This document shows, in pieces, positions 11,104 through 20,351 of a stretch of DNA of 64,000 nucleotides. The stretch spans positions 62,001 through 126,000 of the forward strand of contig NZ_SISB01000011.1 of NCBI RefSeq assembly GCF_004310295.1, given 5' to 3'. The position numbers were made by a program, and so were the translations under genes. How positions within the stretch are numbered: the stretch's first letter is position 1; each line of letters starts with the position of its first letter. The notes under the pieces are model-generated. The model did not search any database. It saw only the letters and a list, made by a program, of their open reading frames with translations, and was not told where the DNA came from. The DNA comes from Pseudomonas sp. BGI-2. Lineage in GTDB: Bacteria > Pseudomonadota > Gammaproteobacteria > Pseudomonadales > Pseudomonadaceae.

Positions 11104-11199
11104 CTGTAGGAGCGAAGCTTGCTCGCGAAAGCGGCGGCACAGTCAATATTGATGTCGCCTGATACAACGCCTTCGCGAGCAAGCTTCGCTCCTACAGGG
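11104..11199. repeat. REP pair, family A
   Basis: Inverted arms CCTGTAGGAGCGAAGCTTGC and complement are separated by ~45 bp in the gap after iolH. The spacer shares ATTGATGTCGCCTGA with the REP pair at 6965, suggesting duplication of a whole REP pair (a REPIN-like unit). Confidence 0.88.
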
Positions 11200-11249
11200 G
11201 CGGTGTACATCCAGTGAGCGGTTACAGAACAATAAGAAGGAATGCACAC

Positions 11250-12302
11250 ATGCGTATCGGACTTGTCGGTTACGGCCATGGCGGCCGGTTTTTCCATGCT
11301 CCGCTGATCAGCAGTCTGCCGGCGGCGACGTTCGTTGGCGTGGTCACCCGTTCCCCGGAGCGCCGACAGTTGCTGGCGGCCGAGCACCCCGGCGTGCCGG
11401 CCTTCGACAGCATCGGCCAACTGGTGGAAGCCGGCGTCGATGTGTTGGTAATTTCCACACCGCTCAAGGGTCGCCCGGCGCTGGTGCTCGACGGTATTGA
11501 ACACGGCGTGGCGGTGGTCAGCGACAAGCCGTTCGCCGCCGATGCGCAGCAAGCCCAGACCCTGATCACCATGGCCGAGCGCCAGGGCGTACAGCTCAGC
11601 GTCTACCAGAACCGCCGCTGGGACTCGGACTTCCTCACCGTGCGCAAACTCATCGAGTCCGGCGCCCTGGGCCACGTCACCCGTTTCGAATCGCGGATCG
11701 AACGTTACTCGCCGCAATCGGTGAACAATGGCAGTGGCGGTGGCTTCCTGCGTGATCTTGGCAGTCACTTGGTGGATCAGGCGTTGCTGCTGTTCGGCCC
11801 GGTGACAACGGTGTATGCCGAACTGGATTACCTGGAAAAAGGCCAGATCTTCGACAACGGTTTCTTTGTGTCCCTGACCCACGCCAACGGGGTGATCTCG
11901 CACCTGGGCGGCAGCTGCCTGCAAAACACCCCCGGCCCGCGTTTCCGCGTGACCGGCACTCAAGGTTGTTACAGCGTCGATGGTCTGGACGGGCAAGAGG
12001 CCTCGGCGCTCGCCGGGCTCTCGCCGAAATCCGAGGGTGAACGCTGGGGCGTCGAAGAGCATCGCCGCTGGGGCTGGTTCGAACAGGGCGAAGTGCGCGA
12101 ACGCGTTCCCTCGGAGCGCGGGTGCTGGAATCAGTTCTATTTGCAGCTACAAACCGCGTTACAGAGCGGTGGCCCACTGCCTGTGGAGGCCCGTGATGCA
12201 CTGGCGACCACCCGCGTTCTAGACGCTGCGCGGCTGAGTTTCGAGCGGCGTCAGGTCGTGGAACTAAGCCCGTTTGAGAGTTATGGAACAAAATCAGAAT
12301 AA
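11250..12302 (+). CDS. Gfo/Idh/MocA family oxidoreductase
   Basis: A 350-residue NAD(P)-dependent oxidoreductase: Rossmann motif GLVGYGHGGRFFHAPLI, active-site lysine block VVSDKPFAADAQQ, and the C-terminal Gfo/Idh domain with GGGFLRDLGSHLVDQALLLFG. It differs from IolG, and could act on another inositol isomer (for example scyllo-inositol) or a related sugar; that is inference from position at the end of the catabolic genes. The ATG at 11250 has AAGAAGGA upstream, and AACAATAAGAAG (11228-11239) matches the Crc-type A-rich pattern. Its stop codon overlaps operator-like sequence ahead of the transporter genes. Confidence 0.8.
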   Translation: MRIGLVGYGHGGRFFHAPLISSLPAATFVGVVTRSPERRQLLAAEHPGVPAFDSIGQLVEAGVDVLVISTPLKGRPALVLDGIEHGVAVVSDKPFAADAQQAQTLITMAERQGVQLSVYQNRRWDSDFLTVRKLIESGALGHVTRFESRIERYSPQSVNNGSGGGFLRDLGSHLVDQALLLFGPVTTVYAELDYLEKGQIFDNGFFVSLTHANGVISHLGGSCLQNTPGPRFRVTGTQGCYSVDGLDGQEASALAGLSPKSEGERWGVEEHRRWGWFEQGEVRERVPSERGCWNQFYLQLQTALQSGGPLPVEARDALATTRVLDAARLSFERRQVVELSPFESYGTKSE

Positions 12303-12337
12303 AATTCTAAAATGAGTTGATATAGAAATAATATTCC
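12296..12337. promoter_or_regulatory. Putative IolR-type operator region ahead of the inositol ABC importer
   Basis: AT-rich DNA holding a perfect 13-bp palindrome AGAAT-AAA-ATTCT (12296-12308) and, at 12324-12337, AGAA-N6-TTCC, one base off the GGAA-N6-TTCC site between iolR and iolC. The 157-bp gap 12303-12459 thus likely has its own promoter for the transporter genes under the same regulator. The link is by motif similarity only. Confidence 0.5.
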
Positions 12338-12459
12338 AATAAAGTCATTTCCAGCGAACTGCCTCTCGCTCGTCATCAACGCTTTTACCGCTTGCCCGCT
12401 TACTGAAAATCGTCACGCCTCATCCATAAAACCAACAAGAATGTGGAGAAAGACTTTTC

Positions 12460-13386
12460 ATGAAGACCAAGATCCGTTTTGCCTCACTGGCCTTGTCCCT
12501 GATGTTCGCCAGTGGCGCTGCCCTGGCCGACATGAAGATCGGCGTCAGCATGTCCCAGTTCGATGACACCTGGCTGACCTACCTGCGCGAATCCATGGAC
12601 AAGAAAGCCAAGTCCTACCCCGACGGCGTGCAGTTGCAGTTCGAAGATGCCCGTAGCGACGTGGTCAAGCAGCTGAGCCAGGTAGAAAGCTTCATCAGCC
12701 AGAAAGTCGATGCCATCGTGGTCAACCCGGTGGACACCGCCGCCACCAAGAAAATCACCGAGGCCGCCGTCAAGGCCGGCATCCCGCTGGTGTACGTCAA
12801 CCGTCGCCCGGATGACCTGAAGCTGCCAAAAGGCGTGGTCACGGTCGCGTCCAACGATCTCGAAGCCGGTGAAATGCAGATGCAATACCTGGCCGACAAG
12901 ATGGGTGGCAAGGGCGACATCGTGATTCTGTTGGGCGACCTGGCCAACAACTCCACCACCAACCGCACCAAAGGCGTCAAAGAGGTGCTGGCCAAGTACC
13001 CGAACATCAAGATCGAGCAAGAGCAGACCGGCACCTGGCTGCGGGATAAAGGCATGACCCTGGTCAACGACTGGCTGACCCAGGGCCGCAAGTTCGATGC
13101 GGTCGTGGCCAACAACGACGAAATGGCCATTGGTGCCGCGATGGCCCTGCAACAGGCAGGCGTCGACAAGGGCAGTGTGCTGATCGCTGGCGTCGACGGT
13201 ACGCCGGACGGCTTGAACGCGATCAAGAAAGGTAACATGGCTGTTTCGGTGTTCCAGGACGCCAAGGGTCAGGCGGATGGTTCGATCGACACCGCCGTGA
13301 AAATGGCCAGGAACGAGCCGGTTGAACAGGCCGTGTGGGTGCCATATCGCTTGATCACTCCGCAAAACGTCGACACGTTCAAATAG
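12460..13386 (+). CDS. Periplasmic sugar (inositol) ABC importer substrate-binding protein
   Basis: A 308-residue RbsB/LacI-type periplasmic binding protein. A signal peptide of about 23 residues (MKTKIRFASLALSLMFASGA, cleavage near ALA-DMK) is followed by the type-1 fold with KIGVSMSQFDDTWLTYLRE, the hinge segment IVVNPVDTAATKK and VANNDEMAIGAAMALQQAG. Neighbouring ATPase and permease genes complete an RbsABC-type importer. Location next to iol genes and shared operator-like motifs make myo-inositol the likely ligand. AACAAGAA (12434-12441) and GTGGAG precede the start. Confidence 0.88.
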   Translation: MKTKIRFASLALSLMFASGAALADMKIGVSMSQFDDTWLTYLRESMDKKAKSYPDGVQLQFEDARSDVVKQLSQVESFISQKVDAIVVNPVDTAATKKITEAAVKAGIPLVYVNRRPDDLKLPKGVVTVASNDLEAGEMQMQYLADKMGGKGDIVILLGDLANNSTTNRTKGVKEVLAKYPNIKIEQEQTGTWLRDKGMTLVNDWLTQGRKFDAVVANNDEMAIGAAMALQQAGVDKGSVLIAGVDGTPDGLNAIKKGNMAVSVFQDAKGQADGSIDTAVKMARNEPVEQAVWVPYRLITPQNVDTFK

Positions 13387-13456
13387 CCCGTCCGCCAAAT
13401 AACAACAATAAGCACGCAAGGTTGCCACCGCGACCTTGCTGATGGAGTACCTGATC

Positions 13457-15022
13457 ATGTTCGCTTCAGCGACTGCTTCGAGCACCCCGTTGGTGGGTAT
13501 CCAGCCAACCGCAACACCTGTCGATGAGCCGTACCTGCTGGAGATCATCAACGTCAGCAAGGGTTTTCCCGGTGTGGTGGCGTTGTCCGACGTGCAGCTT
13601 CGGGTCCGTCCCGGCTCCGTCCTGGCGCTGATGGGTGAGAATGGCGCGGGTAAATCCACCCTGATGAAAATCATCGCCGGCATCTACCAGCCGGACTCCG
13701 GTGAACTGCGCCTGCGTGGCAAACCGGTGGTGTTCGAGACGCCCCTGGCCGCGCTTCAGGCCGGGATTGCGATGATCCATCAGGAACTCAACCTGATGCC
13801 GCACATGAGCATCGCCGAGAACATCTGGATCGGCCGCGAGCAACTCAACAGCCTGCACATGATCGACCACCGCGAGATGCACCGCTGCACCGCGAAATTG
13901 CTGGAACGCCTGCGGATCAACCTCGACCCGGAGGAGCAGGTCGGCAACCTGAGCATCGCCGAACGGCAGATGGTCGAAATCGCCAAGGCGGTGTCCTACG
14001 ACTCCGACATCCTGATCATGGACGAGCCGACCTCGGCCATTACCGACAAAGAAGTCGCGCACCTGTTTTCGATCATTGCCGACCTCAAGAGCCAGGGCAA
14101 AGGCATCATCTACATCACCCACAAAATGAATGAAGTGTTCGCCATCGCCGATGAAGTGGCGGTGTTCCGTGACGGCGCCTACATCGGCCTGCAACGGGCC
14201 GACAGCATGGACGGCAACAGCCTGATCTCGATGATGGTCGGCCGCGAGCTGAGCCAGTTGTTCCCGGAGCGCGAAAAGCCCATCGGCGATCTGCTGCTGT
14301 CGGTGCGTGACCTCAAGCTGGACGGTATTTTCAAAGGCGTGTCCTTCGACCTGCATGCTGGCGAGATCCTCGGCATCGCCGGGCTGATGGGGTCGGGCCG
14401 GACCAATGTCGCCGAAGCGATTTTCGGCATTACCCCGAGTGATGGCGGCGAGATTCGGCTCGACGGCGAAGTGGTGCGCATCAGCGATCCACACATGGCG
14501 ATCGAGAAGGGCTTTGCGCTGCTGACCGAGGATCGCAAGCTCAGCGGTCTGTTCCCTTGCCTGTCGGTGCTGGAGAACATGGAGATGGCGGTGCTGCCGC
14601 ATTACGCCGGCCACGGTTTCATTCAGCAGAAAGCCCTGCGGGTGTTGTGCGAAGACATGTGCAAGAAGCTGCGGGTGAAAACCCCGTCGCTTGAGCAGTG
14701 CATCGACACCTTGTCCGGCGGCAACCAGCAGAAAGCCTTGCTGGCACGCTGGCTGATGACCAATCCACGAATCCTGATTCTCGACGAACCGACCCGAGGC
14801 ATCGATGTCGGTGCCAAGGCCGAGATCTACCGGCTCATCTCCTACCTCGCCAGCGAAGGCATGGCGGTGATCATGATTTCCTCGGAGCTGCCGGAAGTGC
14901 TCGGCATGAGCGACCGGGTGATGGTCATGCACGAGGGCGACCTGATGGGCACCCTCGACCGCAGCGAAGCGACACAGGAACGGGTCATGCAACTGGCCTC
15001 GGGCATGTCCGCGGTTCACTAA
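13457..15022 (+). CDS. Sugar ABC importer ATP-binding protein (RbsA/MglA type, two ABC domains)
   Basis: A 521-residue protein with two fused ABC domains. Domain 1 has Walker [10 protein letters not shown] near residues 59-67 and Walker [11 protein letters not shown]. Domain 2 has the degenerate Walker [10 protein letters not shown] typical of RbsA-type ATPases, but intact signature LSGGNQQK and [10 protein letters not shown]. It powers the importer encoded by its neighbours. ATG 13457 is preferred over ATG 13442 because TGGAG lies 8-10 bp before it. A long A-rich run AATAACAACAATAA (13398-13411) is in the leader. Confidence 0.9.
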   Translation: MFASATASSTPLVGIQPTATPVDEPYLLEIINVSKGFPGVVALSDVQLRVRPGSVLALMGENGAGKSTLMKIIAGIYQPDSGELRLRGKPVVFETPLAALQAGIAMIHQELNLMPHMSIAENIWIGREQLNSLHMIDHREMHRCTAKLLERLRINLDPEEQVGNLSIAERQMVEIAKAVSYDSDILIMDEPTSAITDKEVAHLFSIIADLKSQGKGIIYITHKMNEVFAIADEVAVFRDGAYIGLQRADSMDGNSLISMMVGRELSQLFPEREKPIGDLLLSVRDLKLDGIFKGVSFDLHAGEILGIAGLMGSGRTNVAEAIFGITPSDGGEIRLDGEVVRISDPHMAIEKGFALLTEDRKLSGLFPCLSVLENMEMAVLPHYAGHGFIQQKALRVLCEDMCKKLRVKTPSLEQCIDTLSGGNQQKALLARWLMTNPRILILDEPTRGIDVGAKAEIYRLISYLASEGMAVIMISSELPEVLGMSDRVMVMHEGDLMGTLDRSEATQERVMQLASGMSAVH

Positions 15023-15040
15023 GTCAAGGGTGAACGCAGT

Positions 15041-15137
15041 TCTGTGGCGAGGGGATTTATCCCCGTTGGGCTGCGAAGCGGCCCCAAAAGATGGGACTGC
15101 TGCGCAGTCCAACGGGGATAAATCCCCTCGCCACAGG
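15041..15137. repeat. REP hairpin, family B (GTGGCGAGGGGATTTATCCCC type)
   Basis: Long inverted repeat between the ATPase and permease genes: arms CTGTGGCGAGGGGATTTATC and complement at the ends, with inner arms GGCTGCGAAGCGG/CTGCTGCGCAGTCC. It is unrelated in sequence to family A. Confidence 0.88.
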
Positions 15138-15179
15138 GTATGTATTCGATGCCGGAATTCATTAGAAGGGTGAGTGGTT

Positions 15180-16202
15180 ATGAACGCGATACTGGAAAAC
15201 AAGCCAGCAACGACACCGGTCAAGAGTCGCCGGCGCTTTCCGACCGAGTTGAGTATTTTCCTGGTGCTGATTGGCATCGGCCTGGTCTTCGAAGTCTTCG
15301 GCTGGATCGTGCGCGACCAGAGCTTCCTGATGAACTCCCAGCGCCTGGTGCTGATGATCCTGCAGGTGTCGATCATCGGCCTGCTGGCGATTGGCGTGAC
15401 GCAGGTGATCATCACCACCGGTATCGACCTGTCATCCGGTTCGGTGCTGGCGCTGTCCGCGATGATCGCTGCCAGTCTGGCCCAGACCTCGGATTTCGCC
15501 CGGGCGGTGTTTCCGTCGCTGACCGACTTGCCTGTCTGGGTTCCGGTGATCGCCGGGCTCGGCGTGGGACTGCTGGCGGGCGCGATCAACGGCAGCATCA
15601 TTGCCATCACCGGGATTCCGCCATTCATTGCCACCCTTGGCATGATGGTGTCGGCGCGGGGCCTGGCGCGGTTCTACACCGAAGGCCAGCCGGTGAGCAT
15701 GCTCTCGGATTCCTACACGGCCATCGGACATGGCGCCATGCCGGTGATCATTTTCCTAGTCGTCGCGGTGATCTTTCACATCGCGCTGCGCTACACCAAG
15801 TACGGCAAGTACACCTACGCCATCGGCGGCAACATGCAGGCGGCGCGCACCTCGGGGATCAACGTCAAGCGTCACCTGGTGATTGTCTACAGCATCGCCG
15901 GGTTGCTTGCCGGCCTGGCGGGGGTGGTCGCCTCGGCACGTGCCGCGACCGGGCAGGCGGGGATGGGCATGTCTTACGAGCTGGACGCGATTGCCGCGGC
16001 AGTGATTGGAGGCACCAGCCTGGCCGGCGGCGTCGGGCGCATCACCGGCACCGTGATCGGGGCATTGATTCTCGGGGTGATGGCCAGCGGGTTTACCTTT
16101 GTCGGGGTTGATGCGTATATTCAGGACATCGTCAAGGGACTGATTATTGTGGTGGCGGTGGTGATCGACCAATACCGCAACAAGCGTAAACTCAAGCGCT
16201 GA
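15180..16202 (+). CDS. Sugar (inositol) ABC importer permease
   Basis: A 340-residue RbsC-type inner-membrane permease with about eight to ten hydrophobic segments. Conserved blocks are GVTQVIITTGIDLSSGSVLA, PPFIATLGMMVSARGLA, YAIGGNMQAARTSGI and AVIGGTSLAGGVGRI. It forms the channel of the importer. ATG 15180 is chosen over GTG 15174 because AGAAGGG ends nine bases before the ATG. A hairpin terminator follows 20 bp after the stop, closing the iol region. Confidence 0.9.
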   Translation: MNAILENKPATTPVKSRRRFPTELSIFLVLIGIGLVFEVFGWIVRDQSFLMNSQRLVLMILQVSIIGLLAIGVTQVIITTGIDLSSGSVLALSAMIAASLAQTSDFARAVFPSLTDLPVWVPVIAGLGVGLLAGAINGSIIAITGIPPFIATLGMMVSARGLARFYTEGQPVSMLSDSYTAIGHGAMPVIIFLVVAVIFHIALRYTKYGKYTYAIGGNMQAARTSGINVKRHLVIVYSIAGLLAGLAGVVASARAATGQAGMGMSYELDAIAAAVIGGTSLAGGVGRITGTVIGALILGVMASGFTFVGVDAYIQDIVKGLIIVVAVVIDQYRNKRKLKR

Positions 16203-16222
16203 GTCGCAGAACAGACAGCCAA

Positions 16223-16249
16223 TGCGCCACGCCTGACCCGCGTGGCGCA
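16223..16249 (+). terminator. Intrinsic terminator of the inositol importer operon
   Basis: TGCGCCACGC and GCGTGGCGCA form a perfect 10-bp stem with a 7-base loop, followed by a moderately T-rich tract (GCCGTTTGTCTTCTATAT). Confidence 0.7.
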
Positions 16250-16529
16250 GCCGTTTGTCTTCTATATACAGCCGCTCGATTGAATTTCTTGCTATAAACG
16301 CACTCCGATAATCACCGCAAAGGCTGCAATAGAGCACTTTCCGGGCTTTGTCGGACAAATTCGCTGTCTTTTCAATTGCAGAGGCCTCAAGTCGGCCTTA
16401 GACTGCCGGCCCTCGTAAATTGAGTGCCGGGTGGCGCTTGGAATAAACGGCGCCTTTCCGATGGCCAGACCAGGTCCGCCGGAATGCTCCCTAATTCGCC
16501 TTAATGCACGTTTTTTTATAGAGATATCA

Positions 16530-16934
16530 ATGACAAAGGACAAGTTGCTGGCCATGCCGGCGGATGACTACATGAATGCCGAGCAACATGCTTTTTTCTC
16601 CGAGCTGTTGCAGAACATGAAAGTCGAAACCCATGAGCGCATCGAACAGAACCGCATCGCCATCGAGAGCCTGGACACACCAGCCGATCCGGCCGACGCT
16701 GCTTCTGTCGAAGAAGAGCGCACCTGGCTGGTGAATGCGATCGATCGCGACCAGCGCATGCTGCCTCAGTTGGAACAGGCTCTGGAACGCATCAAAGAAG
16801 ACAGCTTCGGCTGGTGCGACGACAGCGGCGAGGCCATCGGCCTGAAGCGCTTGCTGATTAGCCCGACCACCAAGTACTGCATCGAAGCTCAAGAGCGTCA
16901 CGAACAGATCGACAAGCACCAGCGTCAGGCCTGA
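16530..16934 (+). CDS. DksA-like RNA polymerase-binding regulator with degenerate zinc finger
   Basis: A 134-residue DksA/TraR-family protein. The coiled-coil tip keeps the DxxDxA signature (DPADAA, 53-58). The C-terminal finger keeps only two of four cysteines: Cys96 and Cys117, with Ser99 and Ala120 at the other zinc-ligand positions. Loss of two ligands is the pattern described for Pseudomonas aeruginosa DksA2, a zinc-independent paralog that can replace DksA under zinc limitation. The role would be to bind the RNA polymerase secondary channel with ppGpp. Whether it is the DksA2 ortholog or another paralog cannot be settled here; no Zur box was identified. The ATG at 16530 gives the family length; an upstream in-frame TTG at 16431 is unsupported. 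Confidence 0.82.
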   Translation: MTKDKLLAMPADDYMNAEQHAFFSELLQNMKVETHERIEQNRIAIESLDTPADPADAASVEEERTWLVNAIDRDQRMLPQLEQALERIKEDSFGWCDDSGEAIGLKRLLISPTTKYCIEAQERHEQIDKHQRQA

Positions 16935-16973
16935 TTTCGTAACGACCCGCATCGCGGGCAATCTTTGCTCCCT

Positions 16974-16999
16974 GTAGGAGCGAGGCTTGCCCGCGATGC
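16974..16999. repeat. Single REP, family A
   Basis: One copy of CTGTAGGAGCGAGGCTTGCC with the CGCGAT end, without an inverted partner, just after the DksA-like gene. Confidence 0.8.
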
Positions 17000-17116
17000 T
17001 TTTTGCCGTCTGCGAAAACCTCAAGCACTTCTATTGATCTGCTGCAGCGCCCACTACTAATGGATCATAGATAATGGCCCAGTAGTGGCGTTTAATGCCT
17101 GGACAACAATTAGAAG

Positions 17117-18844
17117 ATGCATGGGGTGACGAAGATGACGAGAGACGGATCTCTGGTTGCGGCAGTGCCTGCACCAGTGTTTTTGCCGAAAAACCCTTGG
17201 CTGACGCCAACCCTGCAAAGCATCGCCCTGATGCTCTTGCTGTGCGGCATGGCGCTGGGAGGCTGGTCGCTTTACCTTTGCCTGCCACTGGCCATTCTGG
17301 TTATCTGGCTGCCACGCCTACGCTCACGCACCACTCCCCAAGCAACTCCTGCCGACGGCGCCAGTGCCATCGCCGAGTTGACTCGCGATCTTTCCTACAC
17401 CACCAGTCATAACGCCTTGTCGGCCGCAGGCGTGGCCTTTTCGGTCAAGCAACTGGCCGACAAACTGCAATCGCAACTCGACGCGGCGGCGCAAATCGTC
17501 AGCAACGCCGAAGTGATGATCGCGACCGAACAAGCCACCTCGAAACTCAGCCGCGAAGCCCTCAGTGCCGCCAGCGAAGCTCATCAGAGCAGCGCAGCAG
17601 GGCGCACGGAACTGATTGAGTCCATCAGTCGCATGCATCAGCTCAGTCAGCGCGCCAGCAGCAGCCGTGAACTGATCGAGGCCTTGAGCCTGCGCAGTGA
17701 CGATATTCAACGGGTTACCCTGGTGATTCAGTCGATAGCCAGCCAGACCAATCTGCTGGCCTTGAACGCCGCGATCGAAGCGGCCCGAGCCGGGGAACAC
17801 GGTCGCGGGTTCGCGGTGGTGGCGGATGAAGTTCGCGGTCTGGCGGCGCGCACGGCGACGGCAACCGGCGAAGTCGGGGAGATGGTTGCCGATATCCAGC
17901 AACGCACGGCTCAAGTGGTGGAGCAGATCCGCCAACTGTCCAGCGACCTCGACACGGGTGTTGAGCAGGTCGAACACACCGGCCAGCACCTGGAAAACAT
18001 TGCGCGTCTGGCCGCCGGCGTCGAGAACCAGGTCGGGGAAATCGCCAGGGGCGCGGACACCAACCGCGAACAACTCGACAGCCTGTTCCACGCCATCGAA
18101 CAGATGCGCAGCGACCTGGCGGTCAGCGACCAACAGACCCAGCGCCTGGCTCAAGCAGCAGTGCAAATGGAAGGTCAGGCCGAAACCATCAGTGAGCGTC
18201 TCGCCGAGGTCGGGCTGGATGACTACCACCAACGGATTTACGACCTGGCCCGCGAAGGCGCCAGCCAGATTGCCGCGCGTTTCGAAGCGGATATCGATCA
18301 GGGTCGTGTGAGCCTTGATGATCTGTTCGATCGCAGTTACCAGGCGATCCCCAACACCAGCCCCGCTAAGTTTCAGACCCGCTTCGATCGTTACACCGAT
18401 CAGGTCTTGCCAGCGATCCAGGAACCGTTGCTGCCGCGACATGAAGGCCTGGTGTTTGCCATCGCCTGCACCCAGCAGGGTTACGTGCCGACCCACAACA
18501 CACTCTTCAGCCAGCCGCTGACCGGCGATGCGCAGGTCGATACGGTAAAAAACCGCACCAAGCGCAAGTTCGCCGACCGTACCGGCATCCGCTGTGGCAG
18601 CCATCAGCAGCCCGTGTTGTTGCAGACTTACACCCGCGACACTGGCGAGCTAATGCACGACCTCTCGGTGCCGATCATGCTCAAGGGGCGGCATTGGGGT
18701 GGATTGCGCTTGGGCTACAAGCCCCAGAAGCCCAAAAATAGAACAACCGATGAATCACTTGTTGTGAGGGGGCTTGCCTGTGGCGAGGGGATTTATCCCC
18801 GTTGGGTCGCGAAGCGGCCCCTAGCGTCCGTTCAGAGATACTGA
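17117..18844 (+). CDS. Methyl-accepting chemotaxis protein with C-terminal sensor-like domain and REP-derived tail
   Basis: A 575-residue chemoreceptor-like protein. Two adjacent hydrophobic segments (about residues 31-66) anchor it, with almost no periplasmic loop. A coiled-coil signalling domain follows, containing the hairpin tip [20 protein letters not shown] and [15 protein letters not shown]. After the signalling domain come ~190 residues ([20 protein letters not shown] to [11 protein letters not shown]) resembling a Cache/PAS-like sensor, apparently cytoplasmic. From about residue 554 the reading frame runs into a family B REP (18778-18914), so the last ~22 residues are REP-encoded. 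The usual end is probably near [11 protein letters not shown] 17117 is used; ATG 17135 with GGGGTG upstream is an alternative start. Confidence 0.85.
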   Translation: MHGVTKMTRDGSLVAAVPAPVFLPKNPWLTPTLQSIALMLLLCGMALGGWSLYLCLPLAILVIWLPRLRSRTTPQATPADGASAIAELTRDLSYTTSHNALSAAGVAFSVKQLADKLQSQLDAAAQIVSNAEVMIATEQATSKLSREALSAASEAHQSSAAGRTELIESISRMHQLSQRASSSRELIEALSLRSDDIQRVTLVIQSIASQTNLLALNAAIEAARAGEHGRGFAVVADEVRGLAARTATATGEVGEMVADIQQRTAQVVEQIRQLSSDLDTGVEQVEHTGQHLENIARLAAGVENQVGEIARGADTNREQLDSLFHAIEQMRSDLAVSDQQTQRLAQAAVQMEGQAETISERLAEVGLDDYHQRIYDLAREGASQIAARFEADIDQGRVSLDDLFDRSYQAIPNTSPAKFQTRFDRYTDQVLPAIQEPLLPRHEGLVFAIACTQQGYVPTHNTLFSQPLTGDAQVDTVKNRTKRKFADRTGIRCGSHQQPVLLQTYTRDTGELMHDLSVPIMLKGRHWGGLRLGYKPQKPKNRTTDESLVVRGLACGEGIYPRWVAKRPLASVQRY

Positions 18845-18914
18845 ATTGTCTGGATTGACGACTGCTGCGCAGCCAAACGGGGCGGTGCGACGTTTCGCTA
18901 AACCCCCTCGCAAC
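18778..18914. repeat. REP hairpin, family B, overlapping the chemoreceptor 3' end and carrying the nested cassette
   Basis: Left arm CTGTGGCGAGGGGATTTATC, right arm TAAACCCCCTCGCAACAG, with a long loop containing GCGTCCGTTCA. The right arm is interrupted by CGGTGCGACGTTTCGC (18883-18898). The left arm is translated as the C-terminus of the upstream gene. Confidence 0.85.
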
Positions 18915-18930
18915 AGTCAAGACTGGCGGG

Positions 18931-19176
18931 CTAGTGAATCTGGTGCATGCGCAGGTTCAGGTCGTCGACCACCCGCGCCCAATCGGCGTCTTCACGCAAT
19001 TGTTCTTTGAGGAAGCCTGCTTGTTGCGGCGTCCAGAACTCGGCATCGATGAGTTTCTTGTCGTCGGCCAAGGGGGAATGACCGGCGATGAAATCGTCGA
19101 TGGCTTTCTCGCTGGAGTCCAGGCCGAGCTGGTCGAACAAACCTTTCAAGTCGTGTGTAGGTGAATCCATCTTCAT
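18931..19176 (-). CDS. DUF2789 family protein
   Basis: An 81-residue acidic protein (MKMDSPTHDLKGLFDQLGLD, then FIAGHSPLADDKKLIDAEFW) matching the small DUF2789 family common in Pseudomonas. The function is unknown. There is no signal peptide or membrane segment, so it is likely cytosolic. AAGGAGATGAAGATG in the leader supports a start at either of two nearby methionines. It converges on the chemoreceptor gene with the REP between. Confidence 0.8.
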   Translation of the reverse strand: MKMDSPTHDLKGLFDQLGLDSSEKAIDDFIAGHSPLADDKKLIDAEFWTPQQAGFLKEQLREDADWARVVDDLNLRMHQIH

Positions 19177-19302
19177 CTCCTTGCGGGTCGCGTCGAATGC
19201 GAGGTCTGAGGTGCGGTGTCATTGCATCTGAGGGGGCCGCGCTTCAGGAGTTCGATCACGATGTGGGTCAGCAGGAGAGAGCATAGACGGCAAATCCGAC
19301 GA

Positions 19303-19533
19303 TCAGGCTTTCAATGCACCTTCATCGACGGCGAGTTTAAGGGCTTGGGCAGCCTCCTTGGCGGCGATAGCGGCGACTTCCGAGGTTTTGAACCAGCGAT
19401 CCTTCTCGACCTGGTGATACGTCACCGCAGTCAACGGTGGTTTGGCACGCATGATGATGACTGCCTGGAATTCGCCGTCGACCTCTCTGGCTTCGCCCCG
19501 GATAAAAAATTCACCGATATCAAATTCCGTCAC
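19303..19533 (-). CDS. Conserved hypothetical small protein
   Basis: A 76-residue protein (MTEFDIGEFFIRGEAREVDG ... LTAVTYHQVEKDRWFKTSEV) with a helical Ala/Lys-rich C-terminus and no membrane segment. AAGGGAAGG in the leader supports the start. It resembles small conserved Pseudomonas proteins, but I do not recognise a named family or function. It is oriented like the DUF2789 gene 126 bp downstream. Confidence 0.65.
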   Translation of the reverse strand: MTEFDIGEFFIRGEAREVDGEFQAVIIMRAKPPLTAVTYHQVEKDRWFKTSEVAAIAAKEAAQALKLAVDEGALKA

Positions 19534-19692
19534 GTAGCTGCCTTCCCTTGGAAATATTTTGTTGTGTTGAACGCCGTCCGTCCTGGGGACGGATTTCGTG
19601 GATCGGGCAGTATGGCAGTAGTTGCCTGCCGGCGGCTGAGTTAAGTCGCCGGCATGACGAAACGTCTATAGGTATGAACGCAAAAGAACACG

Positions 19693-19941
19693 TCAGACGC
19701 GTGACTCGAATGAGCGGGCAAGGGCGCAGGCTTCGTTATGGCATCCGCGGAAACCTCTTACGCGTCCCGTGGAAATTTCCTTGATGTGGAAGAAGGCATT
19801 ACCGGCCAATACCACTTGAAAGCGTGGCAGCAGAAAGCTTTCCGGCTGCAACTCATGCGGCTGGAACATCACCGGGAGCAAGGGGACGGAGCTGTTTGCG
19901 CGCTCTGTTTGGGAGGAAGCGAAGTGAGTCATTGTGCACAT
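19693..19941 (-). CDS. Hypothetical small protein
   Basis: An 82-residue protein whose second half (FQVVLAGNAFFHIKEISTGR, then VRGFRGCHNEACALARSFE) looks like a compact alpha/beta fold. AAGGA lies six bases before the ATG at 19941, which argues that it is really translated. The N-terminal ~30 residues are low in recognisable structure. No known function. Confidence 0.5.
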   Translation of the reverse strand: MCTMTHFASSQTERANSSVPLLPVMFQPHELQPESFLLPRFQVVLAGNAFFHIKEISTGRVRGFRGCHNEACALARSFESRV

Positions 19942-20351
19942 GTGAAGTCCTTTTCATTGTTTTGCCGACGTGTGTACGTCGTTTTGGGTAGTCTCTGTGA
20001 GCAAGGCTGCTCTAGAATCACCCTCACTGGTGGGCGAATGGTGTTCATCTAAAGCAATTTTTTACTGGCGATCTGTCAGAAAAGTGCTTTTTTTAAAGAG
20101 ATTTTTCCCTAAAGTTGGTAATCCGGTTTCCTCTGGCTGCAAGAAGGGCGTTTTCCTTCAACATCTGACGACTTTCACAGAGGACGGCGCGAGGGGTATT
20201 CCAGTAATCTCACTGACCTCGCGAGGCATGAGCGCTCTGCTCAGCTCAGGATTTCAATTCGGGTCTTACGGCAAACTTTCGGCATGGCCGCTTTTTTCTG
20301 CTGTGCGCTTCTTCTGCGTGCGGCATCATTTTCAGATGTGGGGATGTTTCC
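19942..20351. other. 410-bp gap without a convincing gene
   Basis: This stretch is lower in GC than its neighbours and contains T-rich runs around 20050-20110. An open frame at 19970-20365 has an improbable composition (Phe/Ser/Trp-rich) and no ribosome binding site, so I do not call it. The gap probably holds promoters for the flanking divergent genes. Confidence 0.5.

Noticed and set aside
13466..15643. 725-codon minus-strand frame across the inositol ABC genes
   Set aside because: It covers two well-defined genes on the other strand, is rich in His/Gln/Arg as expected for antisense high-GC frames, and has no domain.
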